A program made the position numbers and the translations under genes. A stretch of 6,204 bases of DNA, taken from contig QJWD01000189.1 of assembly GCA_003235465.1 (NCBI GenBank), positions 1 through 6,204 on the forward strand, given 5' to 3'. Of the stretch, positions 6,146 to 6,204 are shown in pieces. A model generated the notes under the pieces. The model did not search any database, was not told where the DNA came from, and saw only the letters and a list, made by a program, of their open reading frames with translations. The stretch's first letter is position 1. Each line of letters starts with the position of its first letter. This DNA comes from Nitrospirota bacterium. GTDB taxonomy: Bacteria > Nitrospinota > Nitrospinia > Nitrospinales > VA-1.

Positions 6146-6204
6146 TTATATACCAGATGCCATCAGCTTTTTCTGCAACTGGGTCCGCAACCAGATCGCC
6201 GTGA
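6146..6204 (-). CDS. pstA: Probable phosphate ABC transporter permease PstA, C-terminal 18 residues only
   Basis: On the minus strand an open frame enters from the right edge and ends at TAA (plus 6146-6148). Its last residues are TAIWLRTQLQKKLMASGI: the end of a hydrophobic segment followed by a basic tail, as PstA permeases commonly finish (compare the A-I-x-L-R-x-R-L-x-K-K style of many homologues). The stop lies 15 bases before the pstB ATG. The identification rests mainly on the conserved pstSCAB-phoU gene order, because too little sequence is present for domain recognition. Confidence 0.75.
   Translation of the reverse strand, partial: TAIWLRTQLQKKLMASGI

Overview
The window is GC-rich DNA from what looks like a Gram-negative (diderm) bacterium. 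It carries six protein-coding genes, two of them cut by the window edges. The diderm reading rests on a periplasmic TesA-type esterase, a YbbA/YbbP transporter with large extracytoplasmic domains, and an exported DUF1566 protein. Proteobacteria or a related GC-rich diderm phylum fits. The sequence alone does not give me a genus, and I saw no sign of a mobile element, CRISPR array, tRNA or rRNA.

Left module (1-3797). A partial tesA (SGNH-hydrolase esterase/thioesterase) runs leftward off the window. From a 54-base intergenic gap, a two-gene operon runs rightward: ybbA (ABC ATPase) and ybbP (856-residue, about 10-TM MacB/FtsX-type permease), overlapping by four bases (ATGA). This is the tesA / ybbAP arrangement known from E. 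coli. The proteins are thought to work together as a non-classical (type VII, MacB/LolCDE-like) mechanotransmitting ABC complex, with TesA hydrolysing lipid-like or ester substrates on the periplasmic side.

Middle (3798-4562). A single rightward gene encodes a 226-residue exported protein with a DUF1566 (Lcl C-terminal-like) domain. It has its own strong ribosome binding site and a perfect TATAAT -10 box, and its function is unknown.

Right module (4576-6204). On the minus strand lie phoU, pstB and the last 18 codons of a gene that is almost certainly pstA. This is the 3' end of a pstSCAB-phoU phosphate uptake and signalling operon. The genes are tightly packed: 15 bases lie between the pstA stop and the pstB ATG, and 10 between the pstB stop and the phoU ATG, where the phoU Shine-Dalgarno overlaps the pstB stop codon. 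The DUF1566 gene and phoU converge with only 13 bases between their stop codons and no convincing terminator.

Overall this is mostly well-conserved housekeeping sequence. I do not see an exotic new system. The items most worth a second look are the uncharacterised DUF1566 protein beside tesA-ybbAP, the compact divergent promoter, and the N-terminal extension of PstB.
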